The notes: generated by a model not told the origin, from the sequence alone. DNA of 64,000 nucleotides from Tubulanus polymorphus (GCF_964204645.1 NC_134034.1:9295414-9359413), one strand, 5' to 3'; positions 21,766-34,392 are shown, counted from the stretch's first letter. A program made the numbers and translations.

Positions 21766-23466
21766 AGTTTCCAGTTTCTAGGCGCCATTTTGTGGCGGTC
21801 CCTCGAGGTCCCCATTGTTGCGATAATTTGCGCTCATTTTCAAAACATAAGTTTAGATTGAATATCACATAGTTCTGCAGTCCCTTGCTCGATTAACTTA
21901 ATCTATACACCATTTTAAAGGAAATGAAATGCAGATATTTGTTGGCGATTCTTGGAATTTTTGAATGCAACAATTGAGAACAGTAACGATATGAAACCAA
22001 GGACCGCATATCTTAACCGCGCGTAAATGAAATCGCGATATTCATTAATTTTGAAATATCTAAGTATATCTTGAAGCTATATTTCCAATTTTCATAGAGG
22101 TTAAAGAGGGTTATTTTCAGTTTAGGCCTGCTTTAAAATTTTTTGAATATCTTTCCTGAGGACTGATCTGTACCCGCTTGAGTTTGAGTTAAGAAATCGC
22201 AAAAATAAGATTTTATACTGGTTTTATATCATTAATATTGCTTCTTATGGGTATATATTACCTTTATTTTCGTATGTTTAAAAATGGACTTAGAGTGCTT
22301 TGAGGAATTCGAGTTTTGTAGCGATGGGAAATTGAAAGATTTCTTGTAAGAGTGGGGACGTTCTGTGTTGGTTGCAAAGGTGGCCTAGTTGAGAGCCTAA
22401 TTTGCTTTTCAACAGAATGTTCCACTCATGGATGGACACTAGAACAAAATCTAAGTTTTTATATATTTTTGAATATGCGGCGCAGCTTTAAGTAGCCCAA
22501 CTGGACGTTGAGCCCCTAAAACAGAATATCAAATGGGGGACAGGAACCCCTTTAAATATAATATTGATATTTTAAATCAGTAAGGTTATCTGGTCGATGT
22601 TTTCCAGCAAAAAGGTTGAGATTCAGTAAATTCATCGTATGATCCCAGGATGAGGGATTACCAGAGAGAGATATGTGTTGAAATATGTCCTAAGCGTTTA
22701 AATTGACTGGCACATTTCACGATGGACTCTAAAACGTTTTGGGCCCATGATTTCACCGAACACAAAATCGGCGCTAGGCTGGACGGGCTGCATGGCGACA
22801 ATTCCCCAACTGGGCCGTTCAAACTTCAAAGCGGGACAAACCGGATCCCGAAACCAGCTAAACGAATTGCCCCCGCCAAAATACAGTACAAACAAGATAT
22901 AATAAGATTATAATCTCAAAATATCCCCACGGAAAAAGTGAAGAAATCAAATTGCATTTAAAGATTTCTTTTCGCAAATCTCAATGTTCAGTGAAATGGC
23001 GGTGCGCATTGGGAGACCCCTTTTGCGTGTAATCTCAAACTCAAGCGGGTACAGATCAGTCCTCAGGAAAGATATTCAAAAAGATTCAACGCAGGCTTAA
23101 ACTGCAAATAACCCTCTTTAACCTCAGTGAAAATAGGAAATACAGCTTCAAGAGATACCTAGATATTTCAAAATCAATAAATATTGCGATTTCTTTTACG
23201 CGCGGTTAAGATATGCGGTCCTTGGTTTCACATCGTCACTGTTCTCAATTGTTGCATTCAAAAATTCCAAGAATCGCCAACAAATATCTGCATTTCATTT
23301 CTTTTTTTTGGTGTATAGATTAATTTCGTCGAGCAAGGGACTGCAGAACAACATGATATTCAATCAAAAGTTATGTTTTAAAAATGAGCGCAAATTATCG
23401 CAACAATAGGGACCTTGAGGGACCGCCTCAAAATGGCGCCTAGAAACCGGAAACTTCTTTATTAAG
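21766..23466. mobile_element. 1.7-kb element with about 430-bp terminal inverted repeats
   Basis: The left arm (about 21,766-22,200) and right arm (about 23,035-23,466) are inverted complements over some 430 bp, at roughly 85-90% by eye. Both begin AATAAAGAAGTTTCC and TTCTAGGCGCCATTTTG. The 830-bp interior has only short ORFs (22,698-22,913, both strands) with no transposase motif. This is a large non-autonomous DNA transposon. No clear target duplication is visible. A 50-bp fragment of its terminus occurs near 37,620. Confidence 0.85.
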
Positions 23467-23870
23467 AAAACTTTGTCTAAAATCCTAGGACCCGCTATTT
23501 GCATTCATTCCAATCCACAATCGAACCTGCGGCCTCTAACTGCTATATTAGCATAAACAGATCCACAACTACGACCTTGAAGATATTGACCTTCAGAATA
23601 GTGACCCGAAGACGTCTTTTCGCATTAGAATCAGACGACACGATTGCCGATCTATTTTTAGATGATAATTAACAGCGATGATGGCTGAATAAACGGAGTA
23701 ATAGCTTCGTAATCTACGAACAGTTGAATAGTCGTTTGGTGCTAACAAGCGCTAAACCAGGACACAATAATACACATTATATATAACTATATATACAAAA
23801 CTGATTGTCAATATCTGGAATCCCCCGCCATGACACACACTCGTGTGGGGTTTTTTGTCTTTAGTTTTAT

Positions 23871-23872
<2 letters not shown>

Positions 23873-23902
<30 letters not shown>
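23873..23902. repeat. (CT)15 microsatellite
   Basis: Fifteen perfect CT units, followed by further pyrimidine-rich sequence. Confidence 0.97.
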
Positions 23903-23904
<2 letters not shown>

Positions 23905-24369
23905 TTCTCGCTCTTCCAATCTTTATTGGGTTATCTCTCGAAAAATCTTAATTGGAATTTAGCAATTGGTGATAACACGAACAGGTTCGTAGTTAAACGT
24001 CACACGCATTCTAGTCTTAAGTCCGTGTGTTAATCTTTTTGGATTATTCTTTATCTTATGCGGTTTAAATTCGTCATTCTAGATCTATATTCATAATTAT
24101 TTGCGAGAGGATGTGCACTACGCCGGCAACATATCGCGGCTAGACTCTTTTCCGGTCAATTCAATTAGTTTTTTTGTTTGATTTAGCTTTTAGGGTAAAA
24201 CTCTTTAAGATTTCGTTCCATTACGTATGCAGCGATGGTCTTGGCTACTAATGGTTTATGTTCGGGACACTTGGTTCACTGTCGTTCCCAGTAATTTATA
24301 GATTTTCACTAATCTCTTTCCTTTTTTATTCGTTTCAGGTAGAAATCTACCCGTCCAAAACCGGTCGCA

Positions 24370-27300
24370 ATGACGACGCCACTCGTCATTCTCTCGCCGA
24401 ACGACCTTGCGCTCGAGCAGCAGGAGAGGTCACAGCAGCAGGCTACTGTTGTCAATATTACCGAAGCCGAATGGAGTGTAGCGACCCAGATAGGTTTAGA
24501 AATGACTATGATATTCGCTTGGATTCTGGCGTTTTTCGGCAATCTTTTGGTCATCGCCGTCGTCGTTAGGCACGAAGGAATGCGAACTAGAACGAATATA
24601 TTCATCGCTAATCTGGCGATAGCCGACTTTCTCGTCTCCGTATTAAACATGCCGTTCTCTTTCGTAACCGTGATCACCCGACGCTGGGTGTTCGGCAGCG
24701 TGATGTGTCAGATAAACGGATTCGCCATGTTGTTCTTTTTCTGCGTGTCCGTGCACACGTTGATGTACATCAGCGTGCACAAATACGTCACTATCACGCA
24801 TCCGTTCAGCGAACGCCACAAAATGACGTACGCGAAAGTCGGCGTCATGATCGCCGCTACGTACGTCATTTCCGGTATTTTATGCGTGCTGACGAATTTC
24901 GTGTTGAATCACGTGCTGTATAAACGTAATACGTCACAATGCGGTCCGGCGTATCCGAACAACCCTCAAACGTACGTCCACACCGCCATTATTTCGGCAT
25001 TCACGTATATCATACCGTTGATTATTATGATCGTAGCCTATATTCGTATTTTCATCGAAATCCGCGCCTACTCAAAACGTCTCACCGTTCACTCTAACAT
25101 GGACCGCCATTGTATTCTAACTCGCCAAAAGAGGGCGACAGTGACGCTCGTAATCGTTATGTGCGTGTTTCTGCTTTGTTGGACGCCCTACTTCTTTTAT
25201 GCAAATTATTCGACTGCTCTTGTGTCACGTGGTAAAAAGGTGCCGCCTTTTTTGAATCCGATCGTAAGTACCAATTAATCGAATCAGCCAATAGGAATCT
25301 CTCATTCAACATTATGTCCAAATTGGACCTAATTATTTGAATAATAGAAATCTCTCATTTGATATAAAATCCCACACAAGATTAAAGAAGTGTGAAATGT
25401 TTCCGTGAGCTAATAATTGATTCGACTATACCCTCAGAGCCATCTATACTTCAGGAATGCTAAACTTTCGAGCACTTTTTTAATCTAAATGTGGGATTTT
25501 ATATTCTTTTATATCCTTCGTTATTTTCTGGTTCAAATCAAATAAATAATAAACTGAATTAGCCTCAATTGATGTATTGTCCAATCAGATTTGTCTGAAT
25601 TTTCATTCCTCATAATTAACCGTCAGGTTTTTCTGTGTATAACATATTTCAGTGCTATTGGTTCGGTTACATAAACAGCGCGTGTAATCCTATTATTTAT
25701 GGTTTAAGAAGTCCATCTTTTCGCGAAGGTTACAAACGAATATTCTGCTTCAGCAAGAAGATTGTTATCAGCACAGATGGTACGTGTGTTTATTTTTAAA
25801 TCGTAGTTGATGCTGTGTGAGGATTAGTGCCTCAGTTTTGCGCGGATAAAAGATCTTACTCTAATTTCCGTTTCAATTAAATCCAAACTATTGAACTCGG
25901 TCCAGGGTGAAAGTAAGTACACAGCAATTGACTGAGGCCCAGGTTCAAATCAAACCTAAGCAGCTTTTCTGGATCAGGAGTCAAATTAAACCCACACAAC
26001 TGTGCTATGGAACTGAATCCAGAGTAAAAATAATCCAATAGAATTCTAAGGATCAGGCTAAAACCACATTGAATAGAGCACGTATACTCAGTCATGTAGT
26101 CAGTGGTAGTACTATACTTTACAAATCCTTTTTTTATCACCGATCTTATATTTGATTTCTTTATTATGTAAATTTTATTCCTGGCGCAATTTGAGTTTGA
26201 ATCGATTAATGCTTGATTTATGATTTATTGGGCAATGCTAGGATTTTCTGTACGGTTGAATTGACGACTCTCGTTCTATGCATTTAATCCCCTTATCGCT
26301 GATCGTTAATTACTTGTATCATGGTTCCTACAACCCCTAAAATTCCTAAAATACCCTAAAATTCTGGGATTCCCTTTTTTAGGGGAGAAATACCTGAAAA
26401 TTCTGGCTTTGATCCCTCAGGCCCCTAAAATTCTGGAAATCATGTCTGTGAAGAAATCTTATGAACATTTTGTAATGTGATGCTATATGTAAAACATCAT
26501 CATAGCAGGCTATTTATTATATTCCTTTGAATTGTGTCAAAGTTAGTAGCTCAATTCAGCTCATTGTTTTGGCTGGTCATTGTAGATAAAAATAAGTAAA
26601 GTGCAAGCACCCAAATACATATGGCCCATTGAATTGTAATGGCTGGTCAAGGTGATAGGGAGATTATCAATCACCTCCTGCTTATTGTTCTAGAGAGCAC
26701 TAGTTAAATACTGGTCATATAAGCCATGTTCACCCTACCACTAGTTAGACTGGTCTAAATGTACAAGGTCCAGTCAAAATCTGAGTGGCATTCACACACG
26801 CATTGCTACAAATTGTTGACTCGGCCCGCAAGATGTCGCCATATTAGTTCAGCATTTACCCTGAAATTCACAAGTTACAAGTTTCTCTCCAAACATAGAT
26901 TTAGTCCACCCCAAAATTTGGAACGGACCTGATTTGCTCTTTAAGGTCAATCTAAAAAGGTGCGTTCAGACAACATTAACTAGACCGGTCTGAATTTGGT
27001 CCAAATGGGACCAGACACAATAGATAAGCACTCAGCTTGGATAATTGACCCCTAAAATTTTGGTAAACATTCCCTAAAAAACCCTATAATTCTGGAAAGA
27101 CCAATCTGTAGGAACCATGTGTATTACTGAAGCCCGATAACCCCGGTAGCATTCGGTTATCCATTCGGACGAGATATTCAGCTGATTCATCATCCGATGT
27201 TTATCATTTGTCTTTCGTGTCCACAAAAGCGAAATCAAGAAATCTTGTCGTGGATGCATTATTCTGGGACTCGAACCTGATCGCATCGTAATGTCGGTTA

Positions 27301-29593
27301 CATCGACGTACTAACCTATGGCTTTCCGCGCGCATGATTCTTCCTAGACCCAGCCCTTGTTCGAATGACTCGACAAAGTCTAGTTCTTGACGTCTCTGTT
27401 TGCCAACCAGTGCTGGAGATATGACGAAAATAACTACCCTGGCTGAAATTAAAGATGCTATTCAAAACATTATTTTCATGTGTGTATATATTTTTGCAGC
27501 CTCGTCTATCAAACGGGATTCCTTGGTCGCCCTCTTGCGGCGTCTCAGTAAAGGTAGCCAGTTTAGACACTCAATATTTATCATTTATTCAGAGTTAACA
27601 CGAAACTAAACTACATGTTATTTGCTTTTATAATATTTATGGTATTTCGCATATGATCGTTGCAGTTTTTCACTGATTCGTTCGGAGGTGTGGCTTTAAG
27701 GACTGGTAGTCCAGATCTTCGGTCGATGTTATACTACCAGTCGCTAAAACCTACTCCTCCGTCATAGTAAACCGTTTCTTCGTCATAGTTATTCGCTTAT
27801 ACGTCCCAGCTTTCGTTAATTCTGATTTCTTCATTATAAATGTATAAAACTCGAATCTTTGCTTGTGATGGGTTAGATGTCTCTAACACTTTGTCTTATA
27901 TGTGCTGTGTTGAACATCTTGTTACCGACTTATTCTAAGCTTTTTGTGCTACATTTCCATGTAGCCACGAATTATCTAATTGTGACATAATTTCTAGTAC
28001 CTTGAATAAATTAGCATGAGTGATTGTGATTCGTGATTCCGTGGTTTCCTATTTATATATTTCGAATACATTAGCATTAATTAGCGAACTGATTTCGATT
28101 ATCTCATGCAATAGTAGAATTAAAAACCCACTATGTACAAAGTTTAAAATCTATTATAATTTATAATTGATTATCGAAAATTTAAATAATACGACGTTTT
28201 AACCTTCCAACTAGAGCATCCTCGCGTGCCAGGGTTTGATTGCCTCCAGTCGAAGATCAGGCCAATACAAACCCCGGCCGCAGACCCTTCATTGGTCATT
28301 GGTTCACCGCCCAAGATTTCTTAGGCGGACACGTTGCTGCTTAGCGGTCACCAGTCTATAGACCTAGCCTATCGGATGCTATGTCTTTTATTTTGACATT
28401 CGTTTTATAACTACAACGCATCTAAATGGCTAGATCTATAGACTGGTGACCGCTGAGCGGCAACCTGTTCGCCCAAGAAATCTTGGGCGATATTCCACCG
28501 GAGGGTATGATTTCAATCAAACCCTGGCAAGCGGGGATGAACTAGGAACCACCGAGATTTTTCTATCATTCTCTATATTTCTGAATTTGTTCTCGTTGTA
28601 GATTCCGCAGTCGCTGGTGACAATAGCGTCATGAATCGATTAAGCGTGATCGTGCAAGGCATGCAGAAAATCACCAAAAAAGACGCCGCTATCGCTAGTC
28701 TTATGATAGCCGGCGCCACGAATGAACGAGGGCGCAAACACGGTACGGTTGTGACCCCTACCGACTCGAGCAACATTGTGAACAAGATCGGCGACGATTT
28801 GCCGATAGTTTACACGAAAAACGGTAAAATCGTTAAAATTCAACATCGCAAAATATCGCGTAACGTCGCAAACAATCAACGACGGAGTAGTGAAGGCGAT
28901 GCTGTCACCCCGCCGATAGAGGGCAGCACCGGTCGATCGCCAAACGCAGACGTCAGTCACTCGAAAGGTTTCAGTTACCCGGATCTAATGTGCGATCGCG
29001 TCGTGGAAGAGAAAGACGAGAATCTCGCGTTTAACGAGACTTCCACGAGTACACGACAGCTAATGCCGTCGAATACGATCGTGACCGTAGAATCGACGAA
29101 TGTCGTCGCCAAAACGACGACTGTCGTCATGCGCAATAACGACTGGAACGACCGGGAACGATCGCCAACCGGGCATCATCAGCAACTACGAAATAAGAAA
29201 AAATGTTTCCGTTCCGTCTCTGAAACGCGTTACGATCACAAACCGAGTGTGAAAAGGTTACCAAAAATTAGCGTGAACTTCTTAGACGCAGACATTGATC
29301 GAATCGACCGTTTGTGGCGCATCAGTGCACGCGAGCTGGAGGAAATACGTTGTGATATGGATGATACGGGTGAATATTTAATGAATTCGTTCCCGTCTTT
29401 AGAACATTTAGACTGCAGCAATACGTCACGATTGTTGTTGATGAAATCGAGAAGCGATTCGTATCTGGAGGGCAGTTATCAAAATGGCAATGAAACGCCA
29501 CCTGGCGCATGTGATAGAAAACACAACCGGCCGTCGAAATTGTCGGATTGTTTGAAAGAAGCGGATACTACTAATAGTGTCATCTGTGTGTGA
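24370..29593 (+). CDS. Orphan class A (rhodopsin-like) GPCR, amine-receptor-like, three coding exons
   Basis: Exons 24370-25263, 25653-25779 and 28602-29593; GT-AG junctions, phases 0 and 1, 2,013 nt, 670 residues. An AG at 24,337-24,338 suggests a further 5' UTR exon upstream. Seven membrane segments are evident: FGNLLV (56-61), LAIADF (82-87), Cys113 and Cys191 for the extracellular disulphide, a CWTP motif in helix 6 (270-273) and NPIIY in helix 7 (310-314). The DRY position reads HKY (137-139) and helix 4 lacks its usual Trp. From about residue 325 a 340-residue polar tail follows, with a helical segment MNRLSVIVQGMQKITKKDAA (351-370). N-glycosylation sites are at N29 and N187. It is expected in the plasma membrane; the ligand is unknown. 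General look is closest to biogenic-amine-like orphan receptors; that placement is tentative. Confidence 0.88.
25880..26020 (-). repeat. Degenerate fragment of the 39-bp satellite
   Basis: Minus-strand sequence in GPCR intron 2 contains GTTGTGTGGGTTTAATTTGACTCCTGATCC-like units, matching the 39-bp family at 14.7 and 48.4 kb. Confidence 0.55.
26021..27263. other. GPCR intron 2, diffuse repeats only
   Basis: Contains CCTAAAATTC-type short direct repeats at 26,335-26,430, echoed at about 27,050-27,090. No coding signal. Confidence 0.4.
27264..27335 (-). mobile_element. tRNA-derived SINE head
   Basis: The minus strand has a box A-like TAGGTTAGTACG and a box B GGTTCGAGTCCCAG about 40 bases apart, within the second intron of the GPCR gene. 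No intact cloverleaf; a SINE head or tRNA relic. Confidence 0.5.
28221..28540. mobile_element. Foldback element in GPCR intron 2
   Basis: The inverted arms include GCCAGGGTTTGATTG (28,228) versus CAATCAAACCCTGGC (28,514), GCCCAAGATTTCTTAGGCG versus CGCCCAAGAAATCTTGGGCG, and GCGGTCACCAGTCTATAGA versus its complement. Arms are about 140-160 bp with a short loop. It ends some 60 bases before exon 3 of the GPCR. Confidence 0.8.
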
Positions 29594-29771
29594 ACGGGGT
29601 TACGAAAAAAATCTTCGTAACGAATTTCCGCCTCCGAAATTCGACGGCTTCCTATTTCCCTGCAGCGAGAGGCAACTGCTTGAAGATATCGTACGCTATA
29701 AAATAACTTGATCAGCGAGACTGTTATGGACCCTTGGGAAAGGCTACACTGAAAACAAGCATTTAAGCAGA

Positions 29772-29788
29772 AATAAAGATGAAATAAA
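29772..29788 (+). terminator. Tandem poly(A) signals of the GPCR gene
   Basis: AATAAA at 29,772-29,777 and again at 29,783-29,788, about 180 bases past the stop codon. Confidence 0.7.
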
Positions 29789-30729
29789 GTTCTGTTATTA
29801 TATTAATTCTCCTAATGTAAACCTTTAACTTTCTACTTAAATTCAACGCAGCAAATAATTCTTTTTTGTTCATATGAAATACAGACAATGTTGATATAGA
29901 AATTTCGTCGCATTTCTTTTCGCTTCTCTGTCTTCTCAAATTCCAGCTACTGTTTCAATTTCGCAATCACAAAGTGTCAAATTGATCCAAAAGTGTAAAT
30001 AACTAATTTACGACCCATTTTGGTGGATATTTTACTAAGAGACTAATGAAAACATATATTCTTTAGAGGCAGATTCAGACGACGTAGTCACGTGCTACGG
30101 ATGCCAATTATTTCGCACCCTTTTTCATTTTGTTATCCTCAAAGTAAGAAAGGCACATGTCGGTGCCATATCAATCCTCTTAAAGACGAAGCAGATAATT
30201 TTTAACAAAAAAGCACACCATTCCTCGGGTTTTAATCTTTATTATCGCGAAACTGCCTCTCATTGCAGTAATTGTCTAGACAGCACTTGGCATCTGGACT
30301 TCATATATTGTTTACAATCTGCACCAAAAAGCAGTAAGAACATTTTCAAAATTTTCTCGGGAAGTTTTCTCAGTTATAAGTTGTGCTTCCCTCAACAGTG
30401 GTCCCTGGATCCCCCTTCATATCTTATGAAGCAATGAATCCAAGTGTTTCTTCTCTCTCCAGACGAATCGTTCGTTATTCTAAACAGCTCATCTAGAATT
30501 ATTGTGTTAGATATCTAAGAATTGATTTTTCATTCGCCACCAACAATGAAATTGTGATGAAGGGTTGAAACTGCATTTCTAAACAACACTGATGAAGCAC
30601 AGCTATCACCAATTAGATTAAACATTATCGATATTCATATCCATTCAGGCATCGTTTAACTTATATCATCTTTTTAAAATGTGAGGAGACTCGACATTCA
30701 GTTCATACTCAGTTATTTCTCATCAGATA
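29789..30729. other. Intergenic between the two GPCR genes
   Basis: AT-rich, no ORF or repeat that I can support. It should contain the promoter of the intronless GPCR. Confidence 0.35.
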
Positions 30730-31683
30730 ATGAATTCTACTCAGAATCAGATTGTTGGACGCCCTTATAACGGATACATGGTCCTTATGTCTTTGGCAAA
30801 CAAGTCTGGTAGCAGCCGCACCGTGTTATTGGTCATTCTACTTATACTTTTCTTAATAGGAACTGTTGGAAATTCAGCTACTTTCCTGATAATGATAAGT
30901 CGTAGATTCCGCGGTTTATCTTACGCTAACTATCTGATCGTTTTGTCTCTCAGCGATTGTCTGTTTTGTCTTAATTCTACCCTGATGCCTGTTTTACAAT
31001 TTGTTCTCGTGAGCCTAAACGCTGGTCCCATATTCATGATGAATTCACTGATCGGTTGTCAAATGTACGAATCTCTGATATCCTTTATGGGCGCCAATAG
31101 TTCCTGGTTAATAGTAGCGATATCTCTAGAACGTGCGGCAGTTGTTCTCTTCCCGTTCACATCTCGTTTGATATGCACACCGAGATTTGCCCGATGCTCT
31201 ATTATCATTATTTCCACGATGAATGCTTTAGTAATCGGCGTTCACCCGGCAGTAATAATGCATTTTTCCGACCAGAATTTCGAATGTTATTATGAAACAT
31301 TTCGACAATACATATTTTTCATTACGTATGTTGTTCACGTCTTTATCATACCTTTAACTGTGATCATCACCTCAAATTCTGCCATAGTATTTCAAATGTT
31401 AAGAGGTTCGGAAATGGTTTCGTCCGATAATAAAGCCACTAAAGCAAAACGCACAACAATAATGCTTGTAACAGTTTCACTCGCATTTGCAACATTTACC
31501 CTTCCGGACACAATTGCTGTTTTTATACCTCTACCCGCCAAGCAAAGAGAAATCTTGTACGATATTTGCATTCAATTTCAAGTTTGTAACTATGTTGTAA
31601 ATTTTTACATATATTTATTATTAGGACGAGAAGTTCGTGAATATTTCTGCTCAAAAATTTGCTGCAGAAATTCGGTGAAATAG
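30730..31683 (+). CDS. Intronless rhodopsin-like GPCR (peptide-receptor-like)
   Basis: A single 317-residue frame from ATG 30,730 to TAG 31,683. It has seven hydrophobic segments: GNSATFLI (47-54) in helix 1, LSLSDCLF (72-79) in helix 2, Cys110 and Cys186 able to form the usual disulphide, LERAAV (133-138) at the DRY position, Pro208 in helix 5, LPD (258-260) in place of CWxP in helix 6, and NFYIY (291-295) in place of NPxxY. The N-terminus has sequons at N2 and N24. Such divergent single-exon receptors are common as lineage-specific expansions related to FMRFamide/peptide receptors in lophotrochozoans (established for the group; assignment here is inference). Ligand unknown. The short tail ends in a Cys-rich patch that could be palmitoylated. 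Confidence 0.82.
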   Translation: MNSTQNQIVGRPYNGYMVLMSLANKSGSSRTVLLVILLILFLIGTVGNSATFLIMISRRFRGLSYANYLIVLSLSDCLFCLNSTLMPVLQFVLVSLNAGPIFMMNSLIGCQMYESLISFMGANSSWLIVAISLERAAVVLFPFTSRLICTPRFARCSIIIISTMNALVIGVHPAVIMHFSDQNFECYYETFRQYIFFITYVVHVFIIPLTVIITSNSAIVFQMLRGSEMVSSDNKATKAKRTTIMLVTVSLAFATFTLPDTIAVFIPLPAKQREILYDICIQFQVCNYVVNFYIYLLLGREVREYFCSKICCRNSVK

Positions 31684-32703
31684 TATGACCTACTACCTGG
31701 ATCGTCTTATCCAGCAGATAACACGGCCCATGATGGATCAGCAACCAACCGGACCAATAATTGATCAGCAGGAAATATGAAACCAGGATGGATTTAAACA
31801 ACGTGTTACCGTCGTTGGTTCCTCATTGTCGCATTTAACTCTTTGAATTAGTAAGTGTGTATTAGTTCTTTAGTTTAATCAATGTGTTCGATAGTTTCTT
31901 ACGGGCAAATTCAGCAAAAGTTGATATCGGCTGCATGATTAACTTACCCATCCTTCCCGCGGCAGGGATTAGAAACTGATGGTATCGCAACAACCTGCCA
32001 CACTAGACCGGGCTCGCAGGTACATGCGCAGGTTTCCCGCAAGAAAACTCGAGCTGAGGAAATTTCATTGATCTATAAAAAAAACCCGGGCTAAAATAAA
32101 CGGGGTCCCTGACGGCTAATTATGACGTCATCTAAGCTGCGCAGGTAGTGGGTTCGAATCCATGCCGGGGAAGGACGCATTTTACCAGGAGAGTGTCTGA
32201 CAGTTGTTTGTAGCGGGTTTTTTGAAAGGATATTGATCGCGATCAGAAGAAAGTAGGATGGAAAATATTCAATTGTTTTGTTGGTGATGTGATTCAATCT
32301 TTGAAATTTTACTTAATCAGATAATTCAATGTTCGATGTCCGCCGTACGTTATCTTTCTGCCATTTTGTAAATCGTTGGTGGAAAACCCGGTGATTTCGG
32401 TAAATATCTCATCCTGCAGGGTTTTTACAATGTTATAAATTGCCATATGACTGCTAAACTTAGATAGGAGGGTAAGAACTACAATCTGTTTAACTTATCC
32501 ACGTCGTCTTGAGGCCTCTCGAGTCAAAAGCGGAAAGATCCTTGATACAGAAAGATAGAAAAATATTATCAATTGTGTTAGATACTTGTTAAGACTATGT
32601 ACACAGCCCAAGTATCAAAATGTCTCAATTCCTCAGACGGTAAAAAGTCCAAACGGAAATCAGTTCACCGATAGATTTTTAATGCAACATTTGATTGACG
32701 AAC
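31684..32703. other. Intergenic with a SINE fragment
   Basis: At 32,100-32,215 a plus-strand box B (GGGTTCGAATCC, 32,149) is followed by a SINE-like body (GGGGAAGGACGCATTTTACC). No genes. The 3' UTR of the methyltransferase enters from the right, with ATTAAA (complement) at 32,678-32,683. Confidence 0.45.
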
Positions 32704-34392
32704 TTATTGTGTTTTCTTAAAGACGAGCACGAGACCAGGGTAGTCGACGTAATAGAACGGAATGTCTATTGCGGTGTATTCGCATATTCCCTCTTTTTGA
32801 AGTTTGTCCACGAATTGCTGGTAGCCCTGGTAATGTTCCGTTTCTAGATAGTTCTTTCGGATGCAGATAAACACGTAGCCACCTAGAAGATAAATTTAAT
32901 GCCTTGGGTCTAGAGACACGAGCGCCAGCATCAGGTTCCATGGTCGAGACTTCTTTAATTCAAAGTGGTCTTAAATCTTAACATTGGTCTCAAGTTGTTA
33001 GATTGGCCCGAGAACAAAAATGAGCCTAGACTGGTCTAAGTTGTTAGATTGGTTATAGAACCAAAATGAGCTGGGACTGGTCTTAAGTTGTTAGAATGGC
33101 TACAGAACCAAAATGAGCTCAGACTAGTCTTAAGTTATTCGATTGGCTACATAGAAATAAGATGGTCTTAGCCTTGAATATGGAACCCGCTCCTGAAGAC
33201 TACCGGATTGTCAGAAGTAGGTTCTCTTACTGAATAATCATTCTGCAACAAACAAAGAACACGATTGAATTGTTCCTACCTGTTTTAACTATTCTCAGTA
33301 ATTCAGTAATTGTTTGGTATTTGATATGATGTGGTATAAACGCACCCATTGATACTATGTTATCGTACGTTCCTGAAAGAATCAGATACATGAAACAAAT
33401 AAAACCAATTAACCTACACAGAGACCTTCCACCCAATTCTCTGCGTTAAGCCATGGACTCTTCGTTATATAGTCCACCAGATCCATTGTCGTGTGTTTGG
33501 TATAATGCATTTAGATTTTATTTACGAACGTACCTGTCTTAATAGAACATTCTTCAGTTTCCGTAATGTATTCGTGGAAGAACTGCCGGTAACGTCCCCT
33601 TCTCATCGCTTCCTTGGCCAGTTCTTCGGACGGATCTAGACCATCGAAATCTCCCGAGAAACCGACTTTGCGTAACTATACACATTCGGGAAATAGAAAA
33701 GAAAAGCAAAAATCTATTAATTATGTATGTAATGTATATAAGCGAGTATCATATCTTTCGTTCCACCAAAAGTGCAGCCATGTTTGTTATCATAATTTGT
33801 CCCTTAAGTAGTAACGAATGTACTTTGCTCGTCCCTGGGAATATCATTACTCTCCACCACACACAGTCACCCGTGAGGGAAATACTAAACAGAATCTCTA
33901 TCAAAATCTATTATCAACGTTGAATGTACTAGATACTTTTTATAGAAATTCGTACAAGAAAACAAAAATATCATACGCCTGATAAGATGTGATAAATGTG
34001 TGTATATCTCACCTCCTCAGCCTGTATACCAGTACCAGCACCAACATCTAAGAAGGTAGCTTTGTCGTCCGTTACATAACGACGTACGATTTCAGCTGTT
34101 GCAATCGGGCCTTCGTAGGAAACTGTCCTTACCCCCTAAATTAGAGAAAAAAAACTCGTTTAAAAAGACTACGATACTAATACCGTTCATCATTTCGTTT
34201 TTATTTTTTTTAGATTATTCCAAACAGGACAAAACAGAAAGGTAATAAATAACTATTTCATGAACCAATTACCTCTTCGAACCGAGCACCTAATTCGTTG
34301 TAAACATTGGTCAGCTCTTTTTGGTCCTTTGTACCCAAAAGTTTCTGAGTGACGACGACCATAAATCCGCTATCGTCTCTACTGCCAGGCAT
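32704..34392 (-). CDS. METTL27: METTL27 (WBSCR27)-like methyltransferase, five coding exons
   Basis: Exons (minus): 34392-34273, 34135-34013, 33675-33534, 33372-33280, 32882-32704; all GT-AG and phase-consistent, 657 nt, 218 residues. Class I SAM-dependent methyltransferase fold: motif I LDVGAGTG (69-76), the acidic residue after strand 2 in FDGLDPSEE (91-99), and YDNIVSMGAF (131-140) followed by HH, which matches the METTL27/WBSCR27 pattern. The family binds SAM; its methyl acceptor is not established. An AG directly before A-ATG (34,393) indicates a 5' UTR intron. A candidate non-coding exon lies at 35,327-35,269 (flanked by TTTCAG and GTAATC). ATTAAA sits about 20 bases past the stop. The protein is a little shorter than the human one (245). 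Confidence 0.85.
32925..33185. repeat. About 45-bp degenerate repeat in methyltransferase intron
   Basis: Units with GTCTTAAGTTGTTAGATTGGC, ACAGAACCAAAATGAGCT and AGACTG recur about five times. Diffuse relatives are at 34,735-34,830 and throughout 59,630-60,390. Confidence 0.75.

Noticed and set aside
28640..28960. 106-residue minus-strand ORF
   Set aside because: Antisense shadow of GPCR exon 3.
34081..34140. Possibility that the methyltransferase is mitochondrial or bacterial in origin
   Set aside because: Five phase-consistent introns and the METTL27-type motif set show an ordinary nuclear animal gene.
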